A DNA stretch of 64,000 nucleotides. Source: Clostridia bacterium (lineage in GTDB: Bacteria > Bacillota > Clostridia > Christensenellales > Aristaeellaceae). Location of the stretch: contig JAFXQO010000074.1 of the NCBI GenBank assembly GCA_017527065.1, forward strand, positions 1-64,000, in the 5' to 3' direction. Shown in pieces: positions 47,218 to 55,224 of the stretch. Every line of letters begins with the position of its first letter. Within the stretch, counting starts at the first letter, position 1. The translations under genes and the position numbers were made by a program. The notes under the pieces were generated by a model. That model worked only from the letters and a program-made list of their open reading frames with translations. It searched no databases and was not told the origin of the DNA.

Positions 47218-47252
47218 GGCTCCGGCGCGTTCCCCAAAACGACATATACAGC

Positions 47253-47289
47253 GCGAGAGGCTCACGGCGGCAAACCGTGAGCCTCTCGC
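47253..47289. terminator. Bidirectional hairpin between oppDF and the convergent aldo/keto reductase
   Basis: Perfect 15-bp stem (47253-47267 with 47275-47289); T tracts are poor on both sides, but position between convergent stops supports a terminator role. Confidence 0.6.
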
Positions 47290-47305
47290 TATGTCTGACG
47301 GGCGA

Positions 47306-48199
47306 TCAGAAGAATTCCTTGCCGCGAACGGTTTCCAGCTTTTCTTTCAGCAGGGCCTCGTCCGCCGGGGCGTAGGGCGCGCTCACGCAGGCTTCGGCGT
47401 GCTCCACCGCGAAGCGGAAGCTCTCGAAGTTGCCGGGCGGGATCAGCGTGTCCACGCCGAGGGACAGCGCGTAGCGCATGGCGGCCATGCCGAAGGCCTC
47501 GTCCTCCACGTCGATGGGCTTGCACCAGGATTTGGGGAAGGCGGAGGCGGCGCGCTCCGCGTCGCTTTCCCACCTGCGCTCGATGAACGCCTTCATGCAG
47601 AGCACGCCCATGTTCCGGGCCCTGGCGGCCTCCAGGAGCCGGGAGCCCATGCCGTGGGCTATGTTCATGAACCAGTTGAAGGGAAAGAGCACGGTGTCGA
47701 AGTCGTACAGTTCGATCATGCGCAGCGCGGCGTCCTCGTTGTGGGCGGTGAAGCCGATATGCGCCGCGATGCCCTTTTCCTTGACCTCGCGCATCAGCTC
47801 CATCACGCCGCCTGGCGCGAAGGCGGCCTCCACGTCCTTCATGGAGGAAATCGCGTGGAGCTGGTAGATGTCGAAGCTGTCCGTGTGCAGGCGCTCAAGT
47901 GATTGTTTCAGCTCCGCCTCGGCGCCCGCGCGGTCGCGCCTGCCGGTCTTGCAGGCGAGGTGGATGTCCCGCCGGTAGGGCCTGAGGGAGTTGCCCAGCT
48001 GTTCCTCGGCGTTGCCGTAGGAAGGCGCGACGTCGAAGTAGTTCACGCCGTGCTCTATGGCGAAGGCCACGAACCGGTCGGAGGCGTCCTGTCCCAGGGC
48101 AGGGTAGTTGGTCCTGTCGTAAAAGCCGGCGGAGACGATGCCGCCGTAGGAAATCGTGGAGACGCTGAAGCCCGTGCGGCCCAGGGGTTTATACTTCAT
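47306..48199 (-). CDS. Aldo/keto reductase
   Basis: 297 residues, AKR barrel. Starts MKYKPLGRTGFSVSTISYGG; catalytic tetrad residues in NYFDVAPSYGNAE (Asp, Tyr), LACKTG (Lys) and IYQLHAI (His). The C-terminal part keeps a PPGNFESF segment in place of the usual NADPH-binding GxxSxxQ loop. No ferredoxin-like extension. It overlaps the upstream aldo/keto reductase gene by 11 bases, indicating coupled translation. Substrate unknown. Confidence 0.9.
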   Translation of the reverse strand: MKYKPLGRTGFSVSTISYGGIVSAGFYDRTNYPALGQDASDRFVAFAIEHGVNYFDVAPSYGNAEEQLGNSLRPYRRDIHLACKTGRRDRAGAEAELKQSLERLHTDSFDIYQLHAISSMKDVEAAFAPGGVMELMREVKEKGIAAHIGFTAHNEDAALRMIELYDFDTVLFPFNWFMNIAHGMGSRLLEAARARNMGVLCMKAFIERRWESDAERAASAFPKSWCKPIDVEDEAFGMAAMRYALSLGVDTLIPPGNFESFRFAVEHAEACVSAPYAPADEALLKEKLETVRGKEFF

Positions 48200-49166
48200 T
48201 ACAATTACCCTCCAATAGCCATTCGCATTCCCGGTCGGTCAGTTCAAGGTCGAGCGCGGCGGCGTTGTCGCGGATATGCGCCTCGCTCGAGGGGGCCACG
48301 ATGGGGAAAAGGTTGAGGGGCTGCCGCAGCAGCCATTGAAGGCAGATTTGCGAGACGGAGCAGCCCTTCTCCCCGGCCAGCTTTTCCGCCCGCGCGAGCC
48401 GGGCGCGGTTCACGGGCGCGTCGTATTCCATGATCGAGCCCTTGCCGACGCACGCCTCGATGGGCTGGCCGCCGTCCGTCCTGAATTTGCCGGAAAGATA
48501 GCCCCGACCCAGGGACGAATAGCAGAACACGGGCAGCTGCGTCTCCCGCAGCCACGCCCGGAAGGGCGCCTGCGCCGCGCCGGACAGGGCGACGCTGCCG
48601 CCCCAGGGGTCGCGCATGTATTCGGCGAGGGAATAGGCGGGGCTGGCGGCGGTAAAGCCCTCGAGGCCCCGCGCCTGGGCGTAGGCGTTGGCGGCGAGCG
48701 TCCGCTCCAGCGTCCAGTTGGAGCCGCCGAAGCGCAGGATCTTGCCCTCTTGTTTCAACTTATTCAGCTCGTCGACGATCTCGTCCACGGGGATGGACAT
48801 ATCGTCTCTGTGGAGAATGTAGAGCTCAACATGATCGGTTTGCAGTCGGCGCAAGGATTCTTCAAGCTGCTCGCGGACGGTTGCGGCGGAGAACACGTCC
48901 GGGCTTCCGCCCTGGCCGGGGTTGCAGCCCTTGTCCAGTATGACGGCTTCATTCCGGCAGCGCCGCGAGGCCAGCCACGCGCCGAGGGTTTCCTCGCCCG
49001 CGCCGTAGCTGTGGGCGGTGTCGAAGGTGCGGAAGCCCGCCTCCCAGGCCAGATTGTAGCTCAGGAAGGCCTCGGCCCGGGTCCTGGCGTTTGTGGCGGT
49101 ATGGGGCGTGCCGTAGGTCAGGGCGGACAGGGGCTTGTCGATGCCCGGAATGGTTTTATACCGCAT
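48189..49166 (-). CDS. Aldo/keto reductase
   Basis: 325 residues. FRTFDTAHSYGAGEETLG (Asp, Tyr), VILDKGCNP (Lys), ELYILHRDD (His) and the cofactor region VAPSSEAHIRDN near the C-terminus. Closest to the AKR group acting on sugars or small aldehydes. It shares limited identity with the downstream reductase, so they are not a recent duplicate. Preceded by one base by the hydrolase gene. Ribosome site AAAGGAG inside the end of that gene. Confidence 0.9.
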   Translation of the reverse strand: MRYKTIPGIDKPLSALTYGTPHTATNARTRAEAFLSYNLAWEAGFRTFDTAHSYGAGEETLGAWLASRRCRNEAVILDKGCNPGQGGSPDVFSAATVREQLEESLRRLQTDHVELYILHRDDMSIPVDEIVDELNKLKQEGKILRFGGSNWTLERTLAANAYAQARGLEGFTAASPAYSLAEYMRDPWGGSVALSGAAQAPFRAWLRETQLPVFCYSSLGRGYLSGKFRTDGGQPIEACVGKGSIMEYDAPVNRARLARAEKLAGEKGCSVSQICLQWLLRQPLNLFPIVAPSSEAHIRDNAAALDLELTDRECEWLLEGNCNEV

Positions 49167-49167
49167 G

Positions 49168-50181
49168 TCAGTCTCCTTTCATCGCCTTTTTCAGGAAGGC
49201 CCTCATGCCGTCGCCCCGCCACTCATGGCCGCCGCCGTGCACGGAATGGACGATCTCGCCTTCCGCGCCGAACAGCCGGTACGCGGCGCGGGTCACGTCC
49301 AGCTGTTCCGTCACGTTTTGCACGCGCCGCCGGCCGGCGAGCGGGTCGTTTTCGCCGCTCTCCACGAAGAAGGGCCGCGGGGCGATCAGCGCGCCCAATT
49401 CGCCCATATCGGCGGTCTCGAAGAAATGCGGCACGAAGTTGCACGCGCAGTTCTGGGGCAGCTCGATGAGCGAATCGCGCACGCCGTAGAAGTAGCCGCT
49501 GGTGATGGCGGCGTTCACGCGGTCGTCCAGCGCCGCGAACCACAGGGTCTGCTGGCCGCCGCCGGACATGCCGGCGCAGGCGAGGAAGCCGCTCGCCTCC
49601 TCCCGGGCGAGGAGCCAGTCCGCCAGGCGCATGAGATCCCACACCGCCCCGCCGATCACCGTGCGGCCGAAATTCAGGCCCAGCTGCATGAGCTCCCGGT
49701 GGGAATTCATGCGCTCCTGCTCCGGCGCGTCGCCCTGCTCTGGAAATTCGCGCCGGTCGCCGCTGCCGCGCGCGTCCGGGCAGGCCACGATGAAGCCCTC
49801 CTCCAGCGCCTCGCGGATGAACTTTCCCTGGTGCGCCAGCACCGCGCGCTTGCCGCCGCCATGGCCGTGAGGAATGATGAGAACGGGCCGCTTGCCCCCG
49901 AAGGCGGCCTCCGGGCGCATGAGGTAGAAGGGCATGACGACGCCGGGCTCGGTCTCCAGGGTGTGGTATTCGGCCTGGAACCCCTCGACCTCGCCGGTGG
50001 AGACCAGCTCGTGCGCGCCTCCGCAGGGGACGCAGCGGTTCAGCCCGGTGATCTCTTTAAGGCGCGCGCGCAGGGCGTCCTTCCACGCGTCGTATTCTTC
50101 CGGGCTCTTCGCCTGAAAGGCGAATTCCCTCTTTCCGGAATCAAACAGGTTCAGGTAGTAATTCAGCGTGGTGTAGTACAT
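49168..50181 (-). CDS. Alpha/beta hydrolase (acetyl-xylan-esterase-like)
   Basis: 337 residues. PVLIIPHGHGGGK (oxyanion region), DARGSGDR, nucleophile CAGMSGGGQ (Ser, about residue 209), FVESGENDPL (Asp) and VHGGGHEW (His). The order and long N-terminal segment resemble AXE1/Abhydrolase_7 esterases active on acylated sugars. No signal peptide. ATG at 50181 has AAGGAG at good spacing; an ATG further upstream lies beyond the promoter. With the two reductases it forms a three-gene operon, probably for uptake products of plant or host glycans. Confidence 0.82.
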   Translation of the reverse strand: MYYTTLNYYLNLFDSGKREFAFQAKSPEEYDAWKDALRARLKEITGLNRCVPCGGAHELVSTGEVEGFQAEYHTLETEPGVVMPFYLMRPEAAFGGKRPVLIIPHGHGGGKRAVLAHQGKFIREALEEGFIVACPDARGSGDRREFPEQGDAPEQERMNSHRELMQLGLNFGRTVIGGAVWDLMRLADWLLAREEASGFLACAGMSGGGQQTLWFAALDDRVNAAITSGYFYGVRDSLIELPQNCACNFVPHFFETADMGELGALIAPRPFFVESGENDPLAGRRRVQNVTEQLDVTRAAYRLFGAEGEIVHSVHGGGHEWRGDGMRAFLKKAMKGD

Positions 50182-50224
50182 GTCGTTCTCCTTTCGCCGG
50201 TCTTTTGCTGATTGTTCATAGCCT

Positions 50225-50253
50225 ATCATAACACGTCGCGGCCGTTTTGTCTA
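50225..50253 (-). promoter_or_regulatory. Promoter of the hydrolase-aldo/keto reductase operon
   Basis: Minus strand TAGACA (50253-50248), 17-bp spacer, TATGAT (50230-50225). Confidence 0.55.
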
Positions 50254-50303
50254 TCGCCCGCCAAACGTTATGCAAATCATATGTAAAATGTCACAGGCCC
50301 CCC

Positions 50304-50332
50304 TTGCGCCGCCCCTGAAAGTCGATTATACT
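50304..50332 (+). promoter_or_regulatory. Promoter of the leader peptide-ABC exporter transcript
   Basis: TTGCGC (50304-50309), 17-bp spacer, TATACT (50327-50332). The transcript would begin near 50339, 35 bases before the leader ATG. Confidence 0.6.
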
Positions 50333-50373
50333 ATTTCACGTCGCAACAATTTGACGGAAAGGAGGCTTCGGAC

Positions 50374-50457
50374 ATGTTCGCAATGGCATGGTTTGGACGG
50401 CTTGACAACGATAATATCCGGGGGCTCCGTATGCACGGCGAGGCGTTCGTCTGTTGA
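50374..50457 (+). CDS. 27-residue leader peptide of an attenuator
   Basis: A short reading frame, MFAMAWFGRLDNDNIRGLRM then HGEAFVC, with a near-perfect ribosome site AAAGGAGG ten bases before the ATG. It lies between a promoter and an intrinsic terminator, upstream of a heterodimeric ABC exporter. Codons 15-18 (50416-50427) can pair with the left arm of the terminator, and also with the ribosome-site region 50362-50372. This is the arrangement expected for ribosome-stalling control, as described for bmrB upstream of bmrCD in Bacillus subtilis. The peptide itself needs no function; similarity to BmrB was not seen. Confidence 0.7.
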   Translation: MFAMAWFGRLDNDNIRGLRMHGEAFVC

Positions 50458-50484
50458 CGCGCGCGAGGGCTGTATGTGTGCGCA

Positions 50485-50520
50485 GGGCCACCGGATCGAA
50501 TCATCCGGCGGCCCTTTTTT
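50485..50520 (+). terminator. Attenuator terminator upstream of the ABC exporter
   Basis: GGGCC-A-CCGGAT (50485-50496) pairs with ATCCGG-C-GGCCC (50503-50514), one A/C mismatch, followed by six T (50515-50520). It is 28 bases before the exporter start. Its left arm also matches codons 15-18 of the leader (11 of 12 positions, one G-U). Confidence 0.85.
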
Positions 50521-50548
50521 ATAAATCATCCGGGAGTGAAAAAACGCT

Positions 50549-52336
50549 ATGAAATCGAGACGCATGACCATGATCCGCACGTTCCTGAAGGGCAACGTGA
50601 GCCGCTATTTCGGCTCCATCGGCGCGGTGATCGTAAACGTTGCCATCAGCTTTCTGACGCCGCTGGTGCTGGCCGAGACCATCGACGGCATCATCGGCCA
50701 GAAGCGCGCGCTGAGCGGCTGGGCCGAGGCCCTGGGCGGGCGCGAGTTCCTGATCCGCAACCTGTGGATCATGGGCCTGATGATGCTGGGCCTCACCGTG
50801 CTGGGCGGCCTGTTCCAGTTCCTGCGCGGGCGCTGGATGGCGGAGGCCTCCGAATCCATCGCCAAAAATATGCGCGACCGGCTGTACCGGCACCTGCAAA
50901 CCCTGCCCTTCGACTACCACGTGAAGGCCGAGACGGGCGATCTCATCCAGCGCTGCACCAGCGACGTGGAGACCATCCGTCGCTTCCTCAGCTCCCAGGT
51001 GATCGAGATGTTCCGCGCGGTGCTGATGATCGGCGTGGCGCTGGTGGTCATGCTCCGCATGAACTGGAAGATGACCCTCATGAGCATGGTGCTCATTCCC
51101 CTGCTGTTCGCCTTCGCCTTCCTGTATTTCAAGTGGGTGGTCAAGTTCTTCCGCATCGCCGACGAGGCGGAGGGCAAAATGAGCGCCGTGCTGCAGGAAA
51201 ACCTCACCGGCGTGCGCGTGGTGCGCGCCTTCGGCCGGGAGAGCTATGAGGTCGAAAAATACAGGAAGGTCAACGACGACATGTTCCGCAAATGGCGGCG
51301 GGTGAACGACCTGCTGGCCGTGTACTGGAGCGGCTCCGATTTCCTGAGCATGACCCAGACCGGCATCACGCTGCTGTTCGGCGTGCTCATGGCCGCCCGG
51401 GGCGAGCTGCTGATGGGCGAGATGACCGTGTTCGTGAGCTACATCTCCATGCTCCTCTGGCCCATCCGCCAGCTGGGGCGCATCCTCTCCGACATGGGCA
51501 AGAGCATGGTCGCCTTCGACCGCATCGACGAGATCCTCGTCATAAAGAGCGAGGAGGACGACCCCGACGCCGTCGACGCGCCCATCGACCGGGACATCGA
51601 ATTCCGCCACGTGGGCTTCGAGTACGAGGCCAAGAACCCCGTCCTCAAGGACGTGAGCTTCACCGTGAAGGCGGGCCAGACCGTGGCCATTCTGGGCGCC
51701 ACCGGCAGCGGCAAGTCCACGCTCATGCTGCTTCTGCAGCGCCTCTACGACGTGAAGCGCGGCGACATCCTCATCGGCGGCGTGAGCATCAAAAAGATCC
51801 GCAAGAAGCACCTGCGCAGCCGCATCGGTCTGGTGCTGCAGGAGCCGTTCCTGTATTCCCGCTCCGTGCGCGACAACGTGCGCATCGTCAAGCCGGACAT
51901 CTCCGACGAGGAGGTGTTCGAGGTGACGCGCACCGCCAGCGCCCATGAGTTCATCGAGTCCTTCGAGCGCGGCTACGACACCCCCGTGGGCGAGCGCGGC
52001 GTGACTCTCTCCGGCGGCCAGAAGCAGCGCGTGGCCATCGCCCGCACGCTGCTCAAGGACAACGACGTCCTCATCTTCGACGATTCCCTCTCCGCGGTGG
52101 ACACCGAGACCGACGCCGCCATCCGCAGGGCCCTCAAGGAAAAGAAAAAGGGCCTGACCACCTTCATCATCTCCCACCGCCTGACCACCCTCGCAGAGGC
52201 CGACTTCATCATCGTGCTGGAGGACGGCAAGGTGGCCCAGCAGGGCACCCACGCCGAACTGATCCGCCAGCCCGGCCTCTACCACCGCATCTACCAGATC
52301 CAGTCCGCGCTGGAAGAGGAACTGGAGGCCGTGTAA
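50549..52336 (+). CDS. Heterodimeric ABC exporter half-transporter with degenerate Walker B (BmrC-like)
   Basis: 595 residues: six-helix ABC exporter domain (about 1-320) and nucleotide-binding domain. Walker A GATGSGKST (about 383-391), intact signature LSGGQKQR (about 486), and Walker B LIFDDS, where Asp replaces the catalytic Glu. Its partner at 53109 has the Glu but an altered signature, so together they form one active and one degenerate site, as in BmrCD and TM287/288. Likely exports drugs or lipophilic compounds. Start ATG at 50549 with GGGAG 12 bases upstream. Controlled by the leader-attenuator immediately before it. Confidence 0.93.
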   Translation: MKSRRMTMIRTFLKGNVSRYFGSIGAVIVNVAISFLTPLVLAETIDGIIGQKRALSGWAEALGGREFLIRNLWIMGLMMLGLTVLGGLFQFLRGRWMAEASESIAKNMRDRLYRHLQTLPFDYHVKAETGDLIQRCTSDVETIRRFLSSQVIEMFRAVLMIGVALVVMLRMNWKMTLMSMVLIPLLFAFAFLYFKWVVKFFRIADEAEGKMSAVLQENLTGVRVVRAFGRESYEVEKYRKVNDDMFRKWRRVNDLLAVYWSGSDFLSMTQTGITLLFGVLMAARGELLMGEMTVFVSYISMLLWPIRQLGRILSDMGKSMVAFDRIDEILVIKSEEDDPDAVDAPIDRDIEFRHVGFEYEAKNPVLKDVSFTVKAGQTVAILGATGSGKSTLMLLLQRLYDVKRGDILIGGVSIKKIRKKHLRSRIGLVLQEPFLYSRSVRDNVRIVKPDISDEEVFEVTRTASAHEFIESFERGYDTPVGERGVTLSGGQKQRVAIARTLLKDNDVLIFDDSLSAVDTETDAAIRRALKEKKKGLTTFIISHRLTTLAEADFIIVLEDGKVAQQGTHAELIRQPGLYHRIYQIQSALEEELEAV

Positions 52337-52387
52337 CAGGAATGGAACCTTCCGCTTCATCCAAAGGCCTTGCCTCCCCTGTCAGGG

Positions 52388-52571
52388 CAATGTCATCAAC
52401 TTAAGGAATGTATGTCAATACATCGCCACGAGAACGAACCCTTCCCTGAAAGGGGAGGCGAGACACGAGCGAATCTTGGCTCCCCTTTCAGGGGAGCTGG
52501 CAGCGAAGCTGCCTGAAGGGTCCGCCTATGCCACACTTCGCAGCTGCATATGGCCTAAGTTGATGACATTG
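52388..52571. mobile_element. 184-bp MITE with TIRs and a 10-bp target duplication
   Basis: Terminal inverted repeats CAATGTCATCAACTTAAGG (52388-52406) and CCTAAGTTGATGACATTG (52554-52571). Both ends are flanked by the same 10 bases, CCTGTCAGGG (52378-52387 and 52572-52581), a clear target-site duplication that also splits an older hairpin repeat (CTCCCC..GGGGAG). The element contains a complete paired-hairpin repeat at 52475-52522. No transposase; TIR and duplication length would suit an IS4-type enzyme acting in trans, an inference. Confidence 0.8.
52475..52522 (+). repeat. Paired-hairpin repeat, CCCC type, copy left of DUF559
   Basis: 48 bases: a CTCCCC-TTTCA-GGGGAG hairpin, then GGCAGC-GAA-GCTGCC, then tail CTGAAGGGTC. 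The first 25 and last 10 bases are identical to the inverted copy at 53002-53049 and to 1410-1455; the second stem differs but remains fully paired. Confidence 0.8.
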
Positions 52572-52634
52572 CCTGTCAGGGGAGGTGCCGAGCGAAGCGA
52601 GGCGGAAGGGTCGTAGATCATCTGGAGAGCATTT

Positions 52635-52997
52635 ATGCATGATCGAGACGACAGGCTGAACGCCAATGCCAAAGACCTGCGCCGGCATATGACGGACGAA
52701 GAACGCAAGCTTTGGTACCTCTTTCTTCACGATTATCCTGTTCGCTTTCGCCGGCAGGTCATCATCGGACAGTATATCGTCGATTTCTACTGCCACCAGG
52801 CGAAGCTGGCGATAGAACTGGATGGTTCTCAACACTACGAAGAAAAGGGCCTGGTCTATGACCAGAAGAGAACGGACTATATCCGAAGCCAGAATATAGA
52901 TGTTTTGCGCTTTTCCAATCTGGATGTCGCGAGAAATTTCCGGGGCGTATGCGAAGAAATAGACGCTATCGTGAAGCGAAGGACCGATACGGAATGA
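52635..52997 (+). CDS. DUF559 (Vsr-like PD-(D/E)xK fold) protein
   Basis: 120 residues. The core RRQVIIGQYIVDFYCHQAKL then AIELDGSQHYEE (about residues 38-70) carries the VDFYC...ELDG acid residues of the restriction-endonuclease-like fold related to Vsr; then YDQKRTDYIRSQNIDVLRFSN. Begins MHDRDDRLNANAKDLRRHMT with no strong ribosome site. It interrupts the two halves of the exporter operon and is bracketed by inverted copies of a paired-hairpin repeat (52475-52522, 53002-53049). Nuclease activity is not proven; association with these repeats suggests it is carried by, or mobilises, them. Confidence 0.88.
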   Translation: MHDRDDRLNANAKDLRRHMTDEERKLWYLFLHDYPVRFRRQVIIGQYIVDFYCHQAKLAIELDGSQHYEEKGLVYDQKRTDYIRSQNIDVLRFSNLDVARNFRGVCEEIDAIVKRRTDTE

Positions 52998-53001
52998 GAA
53001 C

Positions 53002-53049
53002 GACCCTTCAGCCGCCTGCGGCGGCAGCTCCCCTGAAAGGGGAGCCAAG
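53002..53049 (-). repeat. Paired-hairpin repeat, CCCC type, inverted copy right of DUF559
   Basis: Inverse orientation of 52475-52522. Second stem reads GCCGCC-TGC-GGCGGC on the plus strand, that is, all changes relative to the other copies are compensated. Confidence 0.8.
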
Positions 53050-53108
53050 GCGTTTCGATTGAAAGAAGACACCATCATTTTAAACTGATTCAGGGCGGGT
53101 GAAAAGCA

Positions 53109-54938
53109 ATGCAATACCAGGAAGAGCAGGAGTATACCAAGCGATTTGATTTGGGCGTGTGGAAAAGGCTCCTGTTTTACGCCAAACCGTTCTATAAACA
53201 CCTCGTCGCCATCGCGTTCACGATGCTTTTGTGCGCGGGATTCGACGTGATCTTCCCGCTGCTCACGCGCGAGGCCATCGACGGATATGTCTCCGTGGGC
53301 AAGACGGAGGGCCTGGGCCTGTTCGCGCTTAAGTATATGGCCGTCGTCGTGGGGCAGATCATCTGCATATTCACGTTCTGCTTCCTCTCAGGCCATGTGG
53401 AGGTGGGCATGACCAACCGCATCCGCGACATCGGCTTCCGCCGGTTCCAGGAGCTGCCCTTCTCCTTCTATGACCAGACTCCCGTGGGCCACATGATCGC
53501 CCGCATGACCAGCGACACAAACCGCCTGGGCGAGACGGTGGGCTGGGGCCTGATCGACCTGCTCTGGAGCGCGGGCTACATCGTGCTGACCGCCTGCGTC
53601 ATGATCTCGCTGAACTGGAAGATGTCCATCATGGTCATGCTGGTGATACCCGTGATCGCCGTGATCGCCATGTGGTTCCAGAAGCGCATCCTCAAGAACT
53701 ACCGCGAGGTGAGAAAGACCAATTCCAGGATCACCGGCTCGTTCAACGAGGGCATCATGGGCGCCAAGACCACCAAGACGCTGGTGCGCGAGGAGGCGAA
53801 CGCCGCCGAGTTCGTGGAGCTGACCGGCCGCATGAAGGCCGCCTCCATCCGGGCGGCGGTGCTGAGCGCGCTGTTCATGCCCATCGTGTCCGCGCTGGGC
53901 TCCCTGGCCGCGGCCTACGCGCTGTGGAAGGGCGGCTACGACGTGTTCACCGGCGCCATGACCTTCGGCACGCTGACCGTGTTCATCAGCTACACCACGC
54001 AGATCTTCGAGCCCATCTCGAGCATCGCCCGCATCTTCGCGGAAATGCAGTCCGCCCAGGCGGCGGCCGAGCGCGTGATCACCATGATCGAGACCGAGCC
54101 GGAAATCGCCGACACGCCCGAGGTCATCGAAAAGTACGGCGACTCCTTCCATCCGAAGAGGGAAAACTGGCCCTCCATCAAGGGCGACATCGAATTCAAA
54201 GACGTCACCTTCCGCTACACCGGCGGCGAAAAGGTGCTCTCGCACTTTAATCTGAAGATCAAAGCGGGCGAGACCATCGCCCTGGTCGGCGAGACGGGCA
54301 GCGGCAAGTCGACCATCGTGAACCTCGTCTGCCGCTTCTACGAGCCCACCGAGGGCGAGATCCTCATCGACGGCGTGAACTACAAGGAGCGCAGCCAGCT
54401 CTGGCTGCAGAGCCACCTGGGCTACGTGCTCCAGCAGCCGCACCTGTTCTCCGGCACCATCCGCGAGAACATCCGCTACGGCCGGCTTGACGCCACCGAC
54501 GCGGAGGTGGAGGCGGCGGCGCGGCTGGTCAACGCCGAGGAGTTCATCCTGAAATTTGAAAAGGGCTACGACACCGACGTGGGCGAGGGCGGCAACCGCC
54601 TGTCCATCGGCCAGAAGCAGCTGGTGTCCTTCGCCCGGGCGCTGATCGCCAATCCGGCCATCTTCGTGCTGGACGAGGCCACCTCCTCGGTCGACACCGA
54701 AACCGAGCAGATCATCCAGGAGGCCATCAAGACCGTGCTGTCCGGCCGGACCAGCTTCATCATCGCCCACCGCCTGTCCACCATCCGCCACGCCGACCGC
54801 ATCCTGGTGATCCAGCATGGCGAGATCACCGAGCAGGGCAGCCACGCCGAGCTCATCAGGAAAAAGGGCTACTACTACAACCTGTACACCAACCAGTTCC
54901 GCGAGGAAAAGGAAAACGCCCTGCTGGGCATACGGTAA
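53109..54938 (+). CDS. Heterodimeric ABC exporter half-transporter with canonical Walker B (BmrD-like)
   Basis: 609 residues: exporter membrane domain (about 20-330) and NBD with Walker A GETGSGKST (about 394), signature altered to LSIGQKQL (about 498; canonical LSGGQ), Walker B FVLDEATSS with catalytic Glu, and H-loop IIAHRLST. It complements the partner at 50549. A DUF559 gene and repeats (772 bases) separate them, so this gene may need read-through or its own promoter; no convincing promoter was found. The ribosome site GGGCGGG is poor. Strong terminator downstream. Confidence 0.93.
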   Translation: MQYQEEQEYTKRFDLGVWKRLLFYAKPFYKHLVAIAFTMLLCAGFDVIFPLLTREAIDGYVSVGKTEGLGLFALKYMAVVVGQIICIFTFCFLSGHVEVGMTNRIRDIGFRRFQELPFSFYDQTPVGHMIARMTSDTNRLGETVGWGLIDLLWSAGYIVLTACVMISLNWKMSIMVMLVIPVIAVIAMWFQKRILKNYREVRKTNSRITGSFNEGIMGAKTTKTLVREEANAAEFVELTGRMKAASIRAAVLSALFMPIVSALGSLAAAYALWKGGYDVFTGAMTFGTLTVFISYTTQIFEPISSIARIFAEMQSAQAAAERVITMIETEPEIADTPEVIEKYGDSFHPKRENWPSIKGDIEFKDVTFRYTGGEKVLSHFNLKIKAGETIALVGETGSGKSTIVNLVCRFYEPTEGEILIDGVNYKERSQLWLQSHLGYVLQQPHLFSGTIRENIRYGRLDATDAEVEAAARLVNAEEFILKFEKGYDTDVGEGGNRLSIGQKQLVSFARALIANPAIFVLDEATSSVDTETEQIIQEAIKTVLSGRTSFIIAHRLSTIRHADRILVIQHGEITEQGSHAELIRKKGYYYNLYTNQFREEKENALLGIR

Positions 54939-54950
54939 TTGCCGCGCAGG

Positions 54951-54994
54951 CGGCCGGAGCGGTTTCACCATGGAAACCGCTCCGGCCGTTTTTT
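54951..54994 (+). terminator. Terminator of the exporter operon
   Basis: Perfect 16-bp stem (54951-54966 with 54973-54988) followed by six T. Confidence 0.9.
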
Positions 54995-55168
54995 CTCTCT
55001 GCCCTTCAAAAAACACGCGGAGCTGCCGGTTCAGCCGGCGCATACGCGGCTGAAGGGCGGCATGCCGGACGCGGCGCGCGCTTCCCTGCAAGAGGCCCGC
55101 GCGCCGACGCGGCGCTGTCCCTGCTGTTCAACAGACAGGCCGGGAGCATTTGATGTGAACGCACGGAA

Positions 55169-55207
55169 AAGACCGGAGCGCGTCCCAATGGGGAAACGCT
55201 CCGGTCT
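55169..55207 (-). terminator. Terminator of the Gld-like operon
   Basis: AGACCGGAGCG (55170-55180) with CGCTCCGGTCT (55197-55207); on the minus strand followed by TTTTCC. The 200 bases between this and the exporter terminator hold no gene. Confidence 0.65.
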
Positions 55208-55224
55208 CTTTGCGGGTTTCAGGC

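Noticed and set aside
47253-47289. A small RNA gene or CRISPR-like repeat
   Set aside because: Single perfect hairpin between convergent genes, best explained as a terminator; no repeated spacer pattern anywhere in the window.
48189-49166. The two adjacent aldo/keto reductases as a recent tandem duplication
   Set aside because: They share only family motifs and differ in length and C-terminus.
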